A stretch of 64,000 bases of DNA, taken from Brevibacillus brevis NBRC 100599. Its GTDB lineage: Bacteria; Bacillota; Bacilli; Brevibacillales; Brevibacillaceae. How positions within the stretch are numbered: position 1 is the first letter of the stretch; every line of letters begins with the position of its first letter. Both the position numbers and the translations under genes were made by a program. Below the pieces are notes generated by a model, which was given only the letters and a program-made list of their open reading frames with translations, did no database searches and was not told where the DNA came from. The stretch covers positions 882,501-946,500 of the forward strand of contig NC_012491.1 in the NCBI RefSeq assembly GCF_000010165.1. Direction: 5' to 3'. Shown one piece after another: positions 1 to 7,492 of this stretch.

Positions 1-194
1 GGTGTCAATTCCTGAATACTCATCGGCTGGTAATGCGTCACGTTTTCAGGATCTTGGGTCAGTCTGTGAATTTCGCTCTGGGCAAAAACATCTCCGCCAG
101 CTTTTACGAGACCAGTGGAAGAGGAACAACCACCAAGCAATAGAAACAGGCTCACTGCAAGCGAACACACAACTTTTGGTCGAAAATTTCTCAA
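1..194 (-). CDS. Putative lipoprotein, N-terminal part (cut by window edge)
   Basis: Reading the minus strand from a TTG at 192-194 gives an open frame running off the window edge (64 codons seen). The first 20 residues form a lipoprotein signal peptide: basic N-terminus, hydrophobic core and lipobox LLGGC, followed by a Ser-rich linker (SSSTG). An AGGAGG Shine-Dalgarno lies at 201-206, six bases before the start. The mature part visible is too short to assign a family. It lies 13 bp downstream of the YczE-type membrane protein on the same strand, so the two are probably cotranscribed. By analogy with other lipoproteins it should be anchored to the outer face of the membrane; its function is unknown. 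Confidence 0.7.
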   Translation of the reverse strand, partial: MRNFRPKVVCSLAVSLFLLLGGCSSSTGLVKAGGDVFAQSEIHRLTQDPENVTHYQPMSIQELT

Positions 195-207
195 GGCTTT
201 CCTCCTA

Positions 208-837
208 TTATGCCTCCGCCCCCTTCCTTTGATTGGCGAGACGAAGCATTTTATTCCCGACGTTGATTGCTGCTTGAATAATGTAGCCAGTCGTAAACGA
301 AAGCACGACTGTTCCGTAATAAATCGGGCCATCTAACAGGAAGCTTGCGCTAAGAAACATGCACGCCAGCAAAATTTCTGTCCGTCTGAATGTCCACTTT
401 AATCTTTTCGACATAACCAGTACAAATGCCTCTTGGGGAGCTGTGCACACTTGCGTACACACATACAACCCAATACCGCTGCCGATGCAAATGTTTCCGA
501 GTGCCATGGTCAGAAGCGGCGGCAATGAACGGATAGCAGCCATGAGCCCATCGATGGACCCGATCAAATCGACAAAGACGGAGATCAGCACCATGACCAA
601 AATGGCGCCGACAGAAATATAACTGCGATCCATGAAAAGGACGATGATGACAAAGGTTAGGTTAATGGCAAACATCCAGAAGCCAATCGATATCCCGAAG
701 TTTTGATGCAGGGCAATAAACAGAGAATCATACGGGCTAAGACCAAAGGATGTAATGGTCGTCATCATATTGATCCCGAGCGCCAAAATCAATAAGCCTA
801 CGATAAACAAGAGATGTTCAAATTTTAAGCGAATCAC
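208..837 (-). CDS. YczE/YyaS/YitT-type integral membrane protein
   Basis: A 209-residue polytopic protein with about five or six hydrophobic segments (roughly 8-30, 45-65, 72-92, 105-127, 150-190). The N-terminal pattern GLxxxALGINMMTTITSFGLSPYD and the conserved GxGIGLYV stretch near residue 120 match the YczE/YyaS-like family of Bacillus membrane proteins, whose substrate is not established. It is followed by a lipoprotein gene and is divergent from a LacI-type regulator, 121 bp separating the start codons. The regulator is therefore a candidate controller, though I see no convincing operator. Family call is good; function is unknown. Confidence 0.7.
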   Translation of the reverse strand: MIRLKFEHLLFIVGLLILALGINMMTTITSFGLSPYDSLFIALHQNFGISIGFWMFAINLTFVIIVLFMDRSYISVGAILVMVLISVFVDLIGSIDGLMAAIRSLPPLLTMALGNICIGSGIGLYVCTQVCTAPQEAFVLVMSKRLKWTFRRTEILLACMFLSASFLLDGPIYYGTVVLSFTTGYIIQAAINVGNKMLRLANQRKGAEA

Positions 838-958
838 AAAACACGACTCCTTTCATTCTACATAAGGAGAGCATAAGATGTGGAACGCTTTTCAGAGCAA
901 GCGGAATGTGTTTTGATGTATGTAATAAGTACTGATCCGACGTCGAGGAGTAATCTGA

Positions 959-1942
959 GTGGCTAACATAAGAGAAATCGCGAAATTGGCAGGTGTATCC
1001 GTTTCAACCGTTTCCCGTGTACTTAACAACCATCCGTACGTGAACGAGAAAAAACGCGCGGAGATTCTCAAGATTATTGAAGAACAAAATTATGTTCAAA
1101 ACAGTAATGCGGTCCACCTCTCTACCGGAAAAACGATGGTCATCGGTGTGACATTGCCTCTCGTCAACAACCAATACTACAGCTCCATTATCGAAGGCAT
1201 AGCAGCAGAAGCAGCCCAGCATCATTACAAGCTGATGGTGTGCCAAACGAATAACAACCCCGAGCAAGAACGCAGCGTTTTACACTTGCTCAAAAATAAA
1301 AAAATCGACGGGCTTATCATGTGCTCCAGGTCCAGCTCTTGCGAAACGCTCAATGAATACGCAGGATATGGACCTATCATCACGTGTGAAGCAAATGATA
1401 CCACATCTGTTTCGAGTGTTCATATCGACCACTATCAAACGTTTCTGATCGGGATGGAATATCTGATGAAGAAGGGGCATCGCCGAATCGGGTATTGCAT
1501 TGGCAGAAAAAACAGCTTTAACAGTCAACATCGCAAACGTGCCTATTACGAAAAGCTGCGTTCGATTGACGTGACACCTTCCCCTGAGTGGTCATTTGAA
1601 GAATGTTTAACGATCCAGGATGGCAAGGATGTTGTGGGGAAATTGCTGCAAACAGAAGAGCGGCCGACAGCAATGATCGTATCGTGCAATCATATAGCGG
1701 CAGGGATCATCAAAGAAGCAAGTAGATTGGGGATTCGCGTACCAGAAGACTTAGCCGTAGTCGGTTGCGATGATCAGCCAATCGGAGAATTACTAGAGAT
1801 CACCACTGTATCCAGCTCCAGTACGTTGATGGGAAAATACGCTTTTGAGATGCTGCATGAGCGGATTTGGACACAGCAGCTGGATGGGAAAAAGGAAGAG
1901 AAGGAACTGTCGCCCGAATTGGTAGAGCGATTGACCACGTGA
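959..1942 (+). CDS. LacI/GalR-family transcriptional regulator
   Basis: A 327-residue protein of standard LacI length. Residues 3-24 are the LacI helix-turn-helix (IREIAKLAGVSVSTVSRVLN), followed by hinge residues and, from about 60, a periplasmic-binding-protein-like effector domain (GVTLPLVNNQYYSSIIEGI; later VVGCDDQ). Proteins of this type bind palindromic operators as dimers and respond to a sugar or related ligand; the ligand cannot be read from sequence. GTG start with a GAGGAG site ten bases upstream. It is transcribed divergently from the YczE-type/lipoprotein pair, the likely targets along with its own promoter. Confidence 0.88.
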   Translation: MANIREIAKLAGVSVSTVSRVLNNHPYVNEKKRAEILKIIEEQNYVQNSNAVHLSTGKTMVIGVTLPLVNNQYYSSIIEGIAAEAAQHHYKLMVCQTNNNPEQERSVLHLLKNKKIDGLIMCSRSSSCETLNEYAGYGPIITCEANDTTSVSSVHIDHYQTFLIGMEYLMKKGHRRIGYCIGRKNSFNSQHRKRAYYEKLRSIDVTPSPEWSFEECLTIQDGKDVVGKLLQTEERPTAMIVSCNHIAAGIIKEASRLGIRVPEDLAVVGCDDQPIGELLEITTVSSSSTLMGKYAFEMLHERIWTQQLDGKKEEKELSPELVERLTT

Positions 1943-2024
1943 GCTTGAAAGATAGCACAGTTGATCAAAAAAACGCTCGGCATCTCCCGCATACTAAAGA
2001 AAAAATAGGTGAAGGAAGTCAAAG

Positions 2025-2894
2025 ATGGACACGTACAAGCGGATTCAGGACGCGATTGATTATGTCGAAGAGCATCTTCAGGAAGAAATGAACATCACAG
2101 ATATTGCTTCCAGGGCGCATTTCTCTGCGTTTCATTTTCAACGTCTGTTTCAGGCAATCTCAGGCTTCAGTGTACAGGAGTACATTCGCAAGCGCAGACT
2201 GTCGGAAGCTGCACTGGCACTAAAACAGACAAGTGACAATGTGCTCGAAATTGCCGTGACTTATCAATACCAGTCGCAGGAAGCATTGACTCGCGCTTTC
2301 GAGAAGCAGTTCGGCATTACACCTGGGAGATATCGAAAAGAAAATCATTCGCTGCCTTATCTAGCCAAGATGGACTTTTTGGCCTTTCGCCAAACGATCA
2401 AAGGGGAGATTATGATGAACAAACCAACCATCACGACATTGGATGACATTCGTATCATAGGGAGGAGGTTCCGGACGAGCTTACAGGATGAGCAGCACTT
2501 CAAAGACATTCCGGGCTTCTATTATGAATTTGGACGTAATCAAGACTATTTGCGGATTCCGAATAAAGCAGCGGAGGATATGTCATACGGAATCGCCTGC
2601 GAATTTGAAGACGACGGGGGCTTTTCCTTTGTGATCGGGGAGGCTGTGCATCAGGTTCCTGAAGAACTGTCCGAAGGCTTTATTTCGCTCGTCTTGCCTG
2701 GCGGAAAATACGCGGAATTCAAAGTGACGGGTGATGCCGACCTTGTGCAAAACACACGTCGCTACATTTATGGAACATGGTTACCTCAATCGAATTATGA
2801 GAGAGGCGAGGGACCGGATTTTGAAGTGACAGATGTCAGAGGTTCACGCTTTCCTGAGGCGATGAGAGTATCTATTTACATCCCGCTTCTATAG
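2025..2894 (+). CDS. AraC-family regulator with GyrI-like ligand-binding domain
   Basis: A 289-residue two-domain protein. Residues 1-107 contain the two AraC helix-turn-helix motifs (MNITDIASRAHFSAFHFQRLF and VTYQYQSQEALTRAFEKQFG, then ITPGRYR). Residues 125-289 form a GyrI-like/SOUL-type effector domain (DIRIIGRRFRT; LPGGKYAEFKVTG; YIYGTWLPQSNY; DFEVTDV), which in relatives binds small hydrophobic or cationic molecules. Such proteins activate stress or efflux genes, but no efflux gene is adjacent. Start ATG has an AGGTGAAGGAA site upstream. Follows the LacI gene by 82 bp on the same strand. Confidence 0.88.
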   Translation: MDTYKRIQDAIDYVEEHLQEEMNITDIASRAHFSAFHFQRLFQAISGFSVQEYIRKRRLSEAALALKQTSDNVLEIAVTYQYQSQEALTRAFEKQFGITPGRYRKENHSLPYLAKMDFLAFRQTIKGEIMMNKPTITTLDDIRIIGRRFRTSLQDEQHFKDIPGFYYEFGRNQDYLRIPNKAAEDMSYGIACEFEDDGGFSFVIGEAVHQVPEELSEGFISLVLPGGKYAEFKVTGDADLVQNTRRYIYGTWLPQSNYERGEGPDFEVTDVRGSRFPEAMRVSIYIPLL

Positions 2895-3011
2895 GTGTTT
2901 GTTCAGCCGAACGCAATGAATTTTACAGTACTTTCACACGCCATCCATTCCAGCTTTATACCCGTTTGCTACAGTGTAAATGTAAGAGCGAATGTACAGG
3001 AGGCGGGTAGG

Positions 3012-3506
3012 GTGGAAGTGCAGATTGAGCGCGTCGTAAGAGATGATTTTGCTGAAATGATTACGTTGGCAGATATGACATTACCCGATCGAATGAACTT
3101 GCATGAGCTGAAAAAGTATATGGAGCTGTTTCCTGAGCTGATTTTCAAGGCGACCTACAACGGCCAGCTCATCGGTTTTAGCTGCGCCGGCATTGATATG
3201 TACCAGACGACTGGCTGGCTTCTGTTCAGCAATGTGAGCAAGGAGTTTCAAGGTCAAGGCATCGGCAAGCGGCTAATCGAAGCCAGACTGCAAGCCCTGC
3301 GCCAGTTTCCAACACTTCGCACCGTGCAGGTTACGGTGAGTGAAACGAACGCATCCTCTATTCGCGCGCTGTCTGCCTATGGCTTCCGTCTGGCTCATGC
3401 TGAGCAGGATTACTACGGGCCGGGCAAGCATCGGAATTTGATGGAGCTGCCTATTTTGCCTATGATTCAACCAGAAAAAATAGAGTCGTCCATCGTGATT
3501 ACGTAG
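3012..3506 (+). CDS. GNAT-family N-acetyltransferase
   Basis: The open frame extends back to 2895, but an AGGAGG site at 2998-3003 points to a GTG start at 3012 (164 residues). The acetyl-CoA-binding motif A is clear (SKEFQGQGIGKRLIEARL, residues 76-93), and motif B follows (SETNASSIRALSAYGFRLAH), then YYGPGKHRNLMEL. The fold transfers acetyl from acetyl-CoA to an amine; the substrate is unknown. It lies 117 bp after the AraC gene and is followed by an intrinsic terminator, so it may be read with the regulator or alone. Confidence 0.85.
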   Translation: MEVQIERVVRDDFAEMITLADMTLPDRMNLHELKKYMELFPELIFKATYNGQLIGFSCAGIDMYQTTGWLLFSNVSKEFQGQGIGKRLIEARLQALRQFPTLRTVQVTVSETNASSIRALSAYGFRLAHAEQDYYGPGKHRNLMELPILPMIQPEKIESSIVIT

Positions 3507-3517
3507 GTGGATTCATG

Positions 3518-3556
3518 AAAAAAGCGGAGGAGTTAAAAACTTGCCGCTTTTTTGTT
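3518..3556 (+). terminator. Intrinsic terminator after GNAT gene
   Basis: AAAAAGCGG and CCGCTTTTTT form a short G+C stem (3519-3527 with 3544-3552) with a loop of about 16 nt and a long T-run, just past the GNAT stop codon. Confidence 0.75.
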
Positions 3557-3588
3557 TTTCATATGCTGGTACCGAGCTGTAGCGAGGG

Positions 3589-3787
3589 GAAGAAGTGCAT
3601 TTCCAGTCTGCGCTTCGGCCTACGCCCCGCAAAGGGGATTGACTGGCCGCTCCGAAATGAATAGCGGGAGCGCTTCAAACGTTGAAGTTTCGAGGAAGTA
3701 TCTCATAAGTGAAGCTGAAATTCCCCTCTATTCATTTCTACGCTGGGGAGGGCTCCAGAGGCGCTTGGACTGGAAATGCACTTCTTC
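3589..3787 (+). repeat. Large structured repeat, family A, copy A1
   Basis: The ends are a perfect 20-nt inverted repeat: 3589-3608 (GAAGAAGTGCATTTCCAGTC) pairs with 3768-3787. Inside is a second arm pair, 3654-3668 with 3724-3738 (15 positions, one mismatch), enclosing a 55-nt loop that itself contains CTTCAA-ACG-TTGAAG (3673-3687). A CCCC...GGGG hairpin lies between the outer and inner 5' arms. The same layout with different stem sequence recurs at 41379-41560 and 62082-62280, so base pairing rather than sequence is conserved. It lies between two convergent genes and has no coding potential. Confidence 0.85.
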
Positions 3788-3808
3788 CTACGTGGCTTTG
3801 GTCAACAT

Positions 3809-3825
3809 CTTGAAAGTGTTTCAAG
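3809..3825 (+). other. Short hairpin downstream of A1
   Basis: CTTGAAA-GTG-TTTCAAG is a 7-bp perfect stem. A comparable CTTGAA...TTCAAG hairpin follows copy A2 at 41580-41598, so it may be part of the repeat unit rather than chance. Confidence 0.5.
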
Positions 3826-3898
3826 AAGTGTAGTACGTAAGCTACTTTGCACTGACTTTCAAAACGACTTAAAGAATGAATAATAACATTGCTATAAA

Positions 3899-3986
3899 GA
3901 AGCCCTGCCACATGTTTGGGAGGAGACCGCCCGAGCGAAGAGAGGATATAGGCGACTGGAAAACATGTGGCAGGGCTTCGGTCTCC
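3899..3986 (+). other. 19-bp hairpin with potential H-type pseudoknot (element C)
   Basis: 3899-3917 (GAAGCCCTGCCACATGTTT) is perfectly complementary to 3961-3979. Within the loop, GGAGACCG at 3922-3929 is complementary to CGGTCTCC at 3979-3986, directly after the stem, which is the geometry of an H-type pseudoknot. No T-run follows, so a plain terminator is unlikely. It lies at the 3' end of the convergent sigma-54 regulator gene, 111 nt after A1. Confidence 0.6.
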
Positions 3987-4010
3987 GCAATCGTTGGAAG
4001 ACAACAATAA

Positions 4011-6110
4011 TTACCCCTTCGTAGCAATCAGCAAAGCCTCTAACACCTGCTGCCCAAACGCAGTAATCTGCGTCCCTTGCTTCTTGACCCCGATCGAGAC
4101 ACACCCAGCGCGGTCCAGCATGGTCAGCTTGTGCCTGATTTGGGCTTCAGTCATGGAGGGGCCACCGTTCATTCTCGCGAGCAGGGCACTGCGTCCAGTA
4201 CGCTCCTGACGCTTGTAGCAATCGGACAGCACTTGCAGGATCGCTGTGTAATCTACCAAGGAGCCTTGCCGGGACAAATACCGGATTGTATCCTCCAACG
4301 TATCATCCCGGTGAGAGAGAAGTGGTGGAGTAGAGACATGCGCCGCAAAAAAACGCTCCGGCAAATGAGCCAGCTCCACCTGATTCCCCTCTGCGATGAC
4401 GACTGCATAGTGAATGAAATTTTCCAGCTCGCGAATATTGCCTGGCCAATCGTAACGGAGTAGTTGTTCCGTCACTTCACGGGAGAAGGACAGACGCTGC
4501 TTTTTTTTCTGCAAGAAATAATCGATCAGCACCAAAATATCGTCTGGACGATCACGCAAGGGCTGGATGTGCAACGGCAGGACGTTCAGTCTGTAGTACA
4601 AATCCTCGCGAAACGTCCCTTTTTTGACCATTTCCATCAAGTTGCAATTGGTAGCAGCGATGACGCGTACATTGACTGGAATGACGCGATAGCCCCCTAC
4701 ACGCATGACCTGCTTTTCCTGGAGAACGCGAAGCAGTGCCGCTTGGATGCTGAGTGGGGCATCCCCAATCTCGTCCAGAAAAATGGTCCCGTTGTGAGCC
4801 AGCTCGAATAGCCCCATCTTTCCGCCTTTTCGTGCCCCTGTAAAAGAACCTTCCTCGTACCCGAACAACTCGCTCTCTACCAAGCTCTCGGTCAGCCCTG
4901 CAAAATTGACGGGGACGAACGGACCGTCACGACGCGTCGAGTGGTGATGGATGGCTTGGGCAAAAACTTCCTTCCCCGTTCCGTTTTCTCCTGTAATGAG
5001 AATCGTAAAGTCGCTTTCGGCCAGTTTGGTCGCCACACGCTTGTTAGCCTGAATGGACGTGCTTTTGCCGATGATATTGTCAAACGAATACTTGGTCATC
5101 AGTCCGAGATTGGCACTCTTCGTCCGTATTTCCTGTTCGATCTGTTGTACCTTCGTCACGTCCTGAAAGGTAATGACTGCCCCAAGAAACTGATCATCCA
5201 AGAACGTGGGAATCTTGGTAACCAAGAGGTACAAATCGCGGAACTCCAATACCTGCTTCGTTACTTCTGTGTGTGACTCGACAACCTCCAGAATATGAAA
5301 TTCGGGAATGACCTCCGCTATATTTCGCCCAATGCAAGTTGCTTCAGTCATATGCAAAATTTTCTCAGCTTCTTTATTTAGCACAGTAATATTCCCTGTG
5401 GCATCTGTGCCAATGATGCCTTCATGAACAGCATTTAAAATGGAGCTCAGCTTTTCATTCAGCTTCCGCTCATTATGTACCGAATTGGTCAGCTTGCGCC
5501 CGATATGGACGAAATCACTGATGAAGTCAGCCGTGTACAGGTTTGCCTTATCTGGAGACAGATCAAGCAGGCGCGAAATATCAAAGATCGTCGTCAAATC
5601 CAAAGGGCGGTGCCCCAATTCAATGACGTTTTCAAAATGAGCAGGAATCAGCTCCCTGAGTCCATGACAGACAGCGACATCTATTTGATTTTTTTCAGGA
5701 AGCGGGGTCTCGGTATCGGGTACGTACGGTATAAAAGTCAGATGAGAGAATCCGAGATGAAACAATAGCTCAATCGCGCCGTCTACCATTTCGATGGAGT
5801 TGGAAACAAATAGACAGCGCGTTCCTGGAGGTAAATCCATGAGTTGATCCAACTTGTTAATGTCAATCGTGCGCCTTGCTAGCAGCACGGGGATGTCTGA
5901 CGGAAGAGCTGGCTGATCGTGCAAGAGACTGGTGTCCGAAACGAGAATGAGGTCAACTGCGTCGTACACACTCGGGTGAAGCTGTTCTTGCATATGGTTT
6001 CGAATGATGTTCAAGCGGTTGCCGAAAAAAGACGTGAGCGTGTTTGCAAACACCAAGCTGATCGTCTCCAGCCGGGTCATCAACAAGATGCATGGGTTCT
6101 GTTTTATCAT
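4011..6110 (-). CDS. Sigma-54-dependent activator with PAS sensor and winged-helix-like C-terminus
   Basis: A 699-residue protein. Residues 1-210 are a sensory region of unknown family; a PAS domain follows (about 220-330, SSILNAVHEGIIGTDATGNI). The AAA+ domain (about 345-575) has Walker A GENGTGKE, the sigma-54 contact loop in the variant form GSFTGA, Walker B FLDEIGD and arginine-finger region FREDLYYRLNVLPL. Instead of the usual Fis-type helix-turn-helix, the last 80 residues look like a winged helix (MTEAQIRHKLTMLDRAGCVSIGVKKQG). AAGGAG precedes the ATG. It is divergent from an M20 amidohydrolase and carrier that have a perfect -24/-12 promoter, so those are its likely targets. Confidence 0.9.
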   Translation of the reverse strand: MIKQNPCILLMTRLETISLVFANTLTSFFGNRLNIIRNHMQEQLHPSVYDAVDLILVSDTSLLHDQPALPSDIPVLLARRTIDINKLDQLMDLPPGTRCLFVSNSIEMVDGAIELLFHLGFSHLTFIPYVPDTETPLPEKNQIDVAVCHGLRELIPAHFENVIELGHRPLDLTTIFDISRLLDLSPDKANLYTADFISDFVHIGRKLTNSVHNERKLNEKLSSILNAVHEGIIGTDATGNITVLNKEAEKILHMTEATCIGRNIAEVIPEFHILEVVESHTEVTKQVLEFRDLYLLVTKIPTFLDDQFLGAVITFQDVTKVQQIEQEIRTKSANLGLMTKYSFDNIIGKSTSIQANKRVATKLAESDFTILITGENGTGKEVFAQAIHHHSTRRDGPFVPVNFAGLTESLVESELFGYEEGSFTGARKGGKMGLFELAHNGTIFLDEIGDAPLSIQAALLRVLQEKQVMRVGGYRVIPVNVRVIAATNCNLMEMVKKGTFREDLYYRLNVLPLHIQPLRDRPDDILVLIDYFLQKKKQRLSFSREVTEQLLRYDWPGNIRELENFIHYAVVIAEGNQVELAHLPERFFAAHVSTPPLLSHRDDTLEDTIRYLSRQGSLVDYTAILQVLSDCYKRQERTGRSALLARMNGGPSMTEAQIRHKLTMLDRAGCVSIGVKKQGTQITAFGQQVLEALLIATKG

Positions 6111-6251
6111 GATGCGACTCCTTTATATTTGCCGAATAGCTTTTAGATTTGGGTGAAAATATTGGAGCGGATATCTATTAAAAACAACCTATATTATAAC
6201 CTAAAAAAACAGGATTGTTCAGAAATGCTTAACTTTTATAACAATATGCTT

Positions 6252-6268
6252 TTGGCACAAATCTTGCT
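6252..6268 (+). promoter_or_regulatory. Sigma-54 (-24/-12) promoter of the amidohydrolase-carrier operon
   Basis: TTGGCAC-AAATC-TTGCT fits the consensus TGGCAC-N5-TTGCW exactly, with GG at 6254-6255 and GC at 6266-6267, twelve positions apart. It lies 61 bp before the amidohydrolase start and in the divergent region of the sigma-54 activator gene. Confidence 0.9.
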
Positions 6269-6328
6269 ATACATCCGGTAGAGCTAAACGAGATACTAGA
6301 AAAGACATCAAGGAGGAGGATGTATCGG

Positions 6329-7462
6329 ATGAATCCGTTCTTATACTTGGACGAGCATCGCGACGAAATAGTGCGAACATACAAAGATTTGCATCAATTG
6401 GCGGAGCCGAGCTGGCACGAGGAGAAAACGGCGAGATATTTGCGGGAACGCTTGGAGGCGGCTGGTATTGCCGTCACACGCTTCGAGGGGCACCACGGCT
6501 TCTATGCGGAGATTCCTGGAGAGAGTGCTGAAATCGTTGCTTTGCGCGCGGATATGGATGCACTCGTGCAGGAAGTAGATGGCGTAGTAAGACCGAATCA
6601 CTCATGCGGACACGATGCTCATTCGACACTGGCTCTCTACAGTGCCCTGGCTATTCAAGCAAGCGAAGCGGTGCCGCCAAAAACGATGCGCTTTCTATTC
6701 CAGCCTGCTGAAGAGAAGATGGGCGGAGCCTTGCAGATGATGAAGGATGGCGCTCTGGAAGGCGTGACAAAGCTGATCGGCGTCCATCTGCGCCCGGAAA
6801 TGGAAGTCCCGTATGGCAGCGCTGCTCCGGCGATTTTGCATGGATCGTCTAGCTCTCTCAGAGGGACGATTATAGGTCTGCAAGCACACGGAGCACGTCC
6901 GGCGCTCGGAAAAAATGTCATTGAAGCCGCTTCGTTTTTGGTTCAGGCGTTGCAAAACATTCGCTTGCAAGACGGGTGCTCTTTTTCCGTGAAGATGACC
7001 CAATTGCAGGCAGGGGGAGAAACGGTGAACGTCATCCCTGATCGAGCGACCTTTAGCCTCGATGTACGTGCACAGTCCAATGAAGGCATGGCAGAATTGC
7101 GGAGAAAAACTGAGCATGCCATGGCTCAGACAGGGGTGTTGACGGGCATGGATGTGGAGTGGGAATGGTCGGGAGTCACACCGGCTGCGGTCGCCAATGC
7201 GAACATGATCCAAGTAGCCAAAAAGGCAATTGGGCAAGTGCTGGGTGAGGACAAAATTGCCGATATATGTGTGACACCAGGTGGAGAGGACTTCCATTTT
7301 TACGCGATTCACGGCCCTGAGCTTGCTACCACGATGATTGGTTTGGGGTGTGGTCTCACACCTGTTCTGCATCATCCACAGATGACTTTTCAGACAGATG
7401 CCTTGATTTATGGGGCAAAAATCATGACAGCTGCGATTTATGAAGCAGCCCAACATTCTTAG
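6329..7462 (+). CDS. M20-family metallo-amidohydrolase
   Basis: A 377-residue enzyme of the M20D amidohydrolase group (hippurate, N-acyl amino acid or aminobenzoyl-glutamate hydrolases). Metal-binding residues are visible: Asp75/Asp77 (RADMDAL), Cys93 and His95 in CGHDAH, catalytic Glu128-Glu129 (QPAEEK), and a late His (PVLHHPQMTF). It should hydrolyse an N-acyl or peptide-like amide in the cytoplasm. An in-frame ATG at 6320 abuts the AGGAGGAGG site, so ATG 6329, nine bases on, is chosen. It forms an operon with the YfcC-type carrier and is preceded by a sigma-54 promoter, suggesting uptake and cleavage of an amino-acid-like compound. Confidence 0.88.
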   Translation: MNPFLYLDEHRDEIVRTYKDLHQLAEPSWHEEKTARYLRERLEAAGIAVTRFEGHHGFYAEIPGESAEIVALRADMDALVQEVDGVVRPNHSCGHDAHSTLALYSALAIQASEAVPPKTMRFLFQPAEEKMGGALQMMKDGALEGVTKLIGVHLRPEMEVPYGSAAPAILHGSSSSLRGTIIGLQAHGARPALGKNVIEAASFLVQALQNIRLQDGCSFSVKMTQLQAGGETVNVIPDRATFSLDVRAQSNEGMAELRRKTEHAMAQTGVLTGMDVEWEWSGVTPAAVANANMIQVAKKAIGQVLGEDKIADICVTPGGEDFHFYAIHGPELATTMIGLGCGLTPVLHHPQMTFQTDALIYGAKIMTAAIYEAAQHS

Positions 7463-7492
7463 AGAAGCGCTACACACGCAGGGGGTTACCTT

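Noticed and set aside
838..958. Inverted pair CGCTT...AAGCG as LacI operator
   Set aside because: Half-sites are short, spacing of eight is unusual for LacI proteins, and there is no second copy.
3552..3833. Open frame of 93 codons across repeat A1
   Set aside because: It lies wholly within the paired arms and loops, has no ribosome site and is not kept open in A2 or A3.
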